A stretch of 6,475 nucleotides of DNA from Nonlabens sp. (GTDB taxonomy: Bacteria > Bacteroidota > Bacteroidia > Flavobacteriales > Flavobacteriaceae): assembly GCA_030731685.1 (NCBI GenBank), contig JANQTO010000031.1:1-6475 (forward strand), in the 5' to 3' direction. Position 1 is the stretch's first letter, and every line of letters starts with the position of its first letter. Shown here piece after piece: positions 5,951 through 6,475 of this stretch. Position numbers and translations under genes: made by a program. The notes under the pieces were generated by a model. The model was not told the DNA's origin and searched no databases. It saw only the letters and a program-made list of their open reading frames with translations.

Positions 5951-5991
5951 GTAATTCATTAACGTCCTAGTATTAATAAAAGCTTATCATA

Positions 5992-6018
5992 TTGTAGCGT
6001 GCAAGGTTGCTATCTTTG
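5992..6018 (+). promoter_or_regulatory. Bacteroidota-type promoter of the C-terminally cut lipoprotein gene
   Basis: TTG at 5992-5994 is followed after 16 nt by TATCTTTG (6011-6018), an exact match to the TAnnTTTG -7 consensus. The box ends 13 nt before the first ATG, so the mRNA leader should be very short. This is the best promoter match in the window. Confidence 0.65.
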
Positions 6019-6031
6019 TAAAAAAATAGCG

Positions 6032-6475
6032 ATGATGAAACTTTTAAAATTCTTACCACTGCTCGCCATTATAGCATGTAATGAAAACAATGCTACTGTT
6101 GCGGTCCAAAATCAAGCCGTAACAACCGAGCAAAATAAAGCTGAATCGCGGCCTTTGACCAAAGCCTTCAAAGATTACTGGTATGCCGGCACTGCCGAAA
6201 TTTCTAGTTATGATTTAAAACAAGCACGATATGGTGAAATGCGTAATGGTACTGCTGTAATGGTTTTTGTTACGGAATCTATGGATGCGCAGGCTCAAGT
6301 AAAGGCTGACCAACCAAAAGATTCAAATATTCCTGTTTTAAAGCTCAACGCAACACGTAATTTTAATACTGGAATTTATCCGTATAGCATGATGAGCAGC
6401 ACGTTCTTACCATTGAATACTAAGGTAAATGCTACTAAAATTTCCGCATCTATTCAAGAATGGTGTGGACACACG
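6032..6475 (+). CDS. Conserved flavobacterial lipoprotein of unknown function, 3'-truncated by window edge
   Basis: The frame opens at tandem ATG codons (6032 and 6035; either fits) and stays open for 148 codons to the window end. The N-terminus MMKLLKFLPLLAIIAC is a lipoprotein signal with lipobox IIAC and acylated Cys16. About 28 polar residues follow as a linker. The globular part then shows FKDYWYAGTAEISSYDL, QARYGEMRNGTAVMVFVTE, PVLKLNATRNFNTGIYPYS and, at the cut, QEWCGH. I recognise this pattern from a family of Bacteroidota lipoproteins that databases often call 'septum formation inhibitor Maf'. I see no Maf nucleotide-pyrophosphatase motif, and a secreted lipoprotein does not fit that cytoplasmic enzyme, so I treat the function as unknown. 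It is probably anchored in the outer or inner membrane facing the periplasm. The exact promoter match upstream supports the start. It is divergent from the OmpA-like lipoprotein gene. Confidence 0.85.
   Translation, partial: MMKLLKFLPLLAIIACNENNATVAVQNQAVTTEQNKAESRPLTKAFKDYWYAGTAEISSYDLKQARYGEMRNGTAVMVFVTESMDAQAQVKADQPKDSNIPVLKLNATRNFNTGIYPYSMMSSTFLPLNTKVNATKISASIQEWCGHT

Larger units (their letters stand above)
5787..5963. promoter_or_regulatory. Cluster of ATTAAC elements in the divergent intergenic region
   Basis: The hexamer ATTAAC or its complement GTTAAT occurs five times here: 5787-5792 (complement), 5804-5809, 5850-5855, 5860-5865 and 5958-5963. The copies at 5850 and 5860 are exactly 10 bp apart, one helical turn. 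The second overlaps a perfect 7-bp inverted repeat, TTAACAC-AGCC-GTGTTAA (5861-5878). By eye I found only two other copies in the rest of the window (2427 and 3115). The arrangement suggests binding of a dimeric or tandem-binding regulator upstream of the OmpA-like gene, but no regulator can be named. Confidence 0.35.

Overview
This looks like ordinary chromosomal DNA from a marine-type member of the Flavobacteriaceae (Bacteroidota). The reasons are AT-rich intergenic DNA, A-rich translation starts without Shine-Dalgarno sequences, promoter boxes of the Bacteroidota TAnnTTTG type (best at 6011-6018 and, on the minus strand, 4866-4873), and protein families typical of the group. An intergenic GCTTTCGCGAAAGC palindrome (5937-5950) resembles a motif I recall as common in Dokdonia/Nonlabens-like genomes. 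The genus call is a guess.

Layout, left to right: (1) the 3' part of a subtilisin-family (S8) serine peptidase on the plus strand, with its N-terminus outside the window; (2) a strong hairpin terminator that can serve it and the facing gene; (3) an Old Yellow Enzyme (NemA-type) ene-reductase on the minus strand; (4) two small DoxX-like membrane proteins lying tail to tail, 2653-3000 plus and 3046-3411 minus; (5) a minus-strand pair, a J-domain/KTSC-domain protein followed 19 nt later by an EamA-family transporter, probably one operon; (6) a glycine-zipper OmpA-family lipoprotein on the minus strand with its own terminator; (7) a divergent intergenic region rich in ATTAAC elements; (8) the start of a lipoprotein on the plus strand, cut by the window end. 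This last family is, as I recall, often labelled 'septum formation inhibitor Maf' without any visible Maf similarity.

The genes do not form an obvious pathway. Envelope functions dominate: two lipoproteins, three membrane proteins and a probably exported protease. I see no tRNA, rRNA, CRISPR array, insertion sequence, phage gene or defence system. The points most worth a second look are the S8 peptidase lacking the usual oxyanion-hole Asn and carrying a CxxCH motif, the J-KTSC fusion, the convergent DoxX-like pair, the ATTAAC cluster between the two lipoprotein genes, and the probable misannotation trap in the last gene. I do not see convincing evidence for a new multi-gene system.
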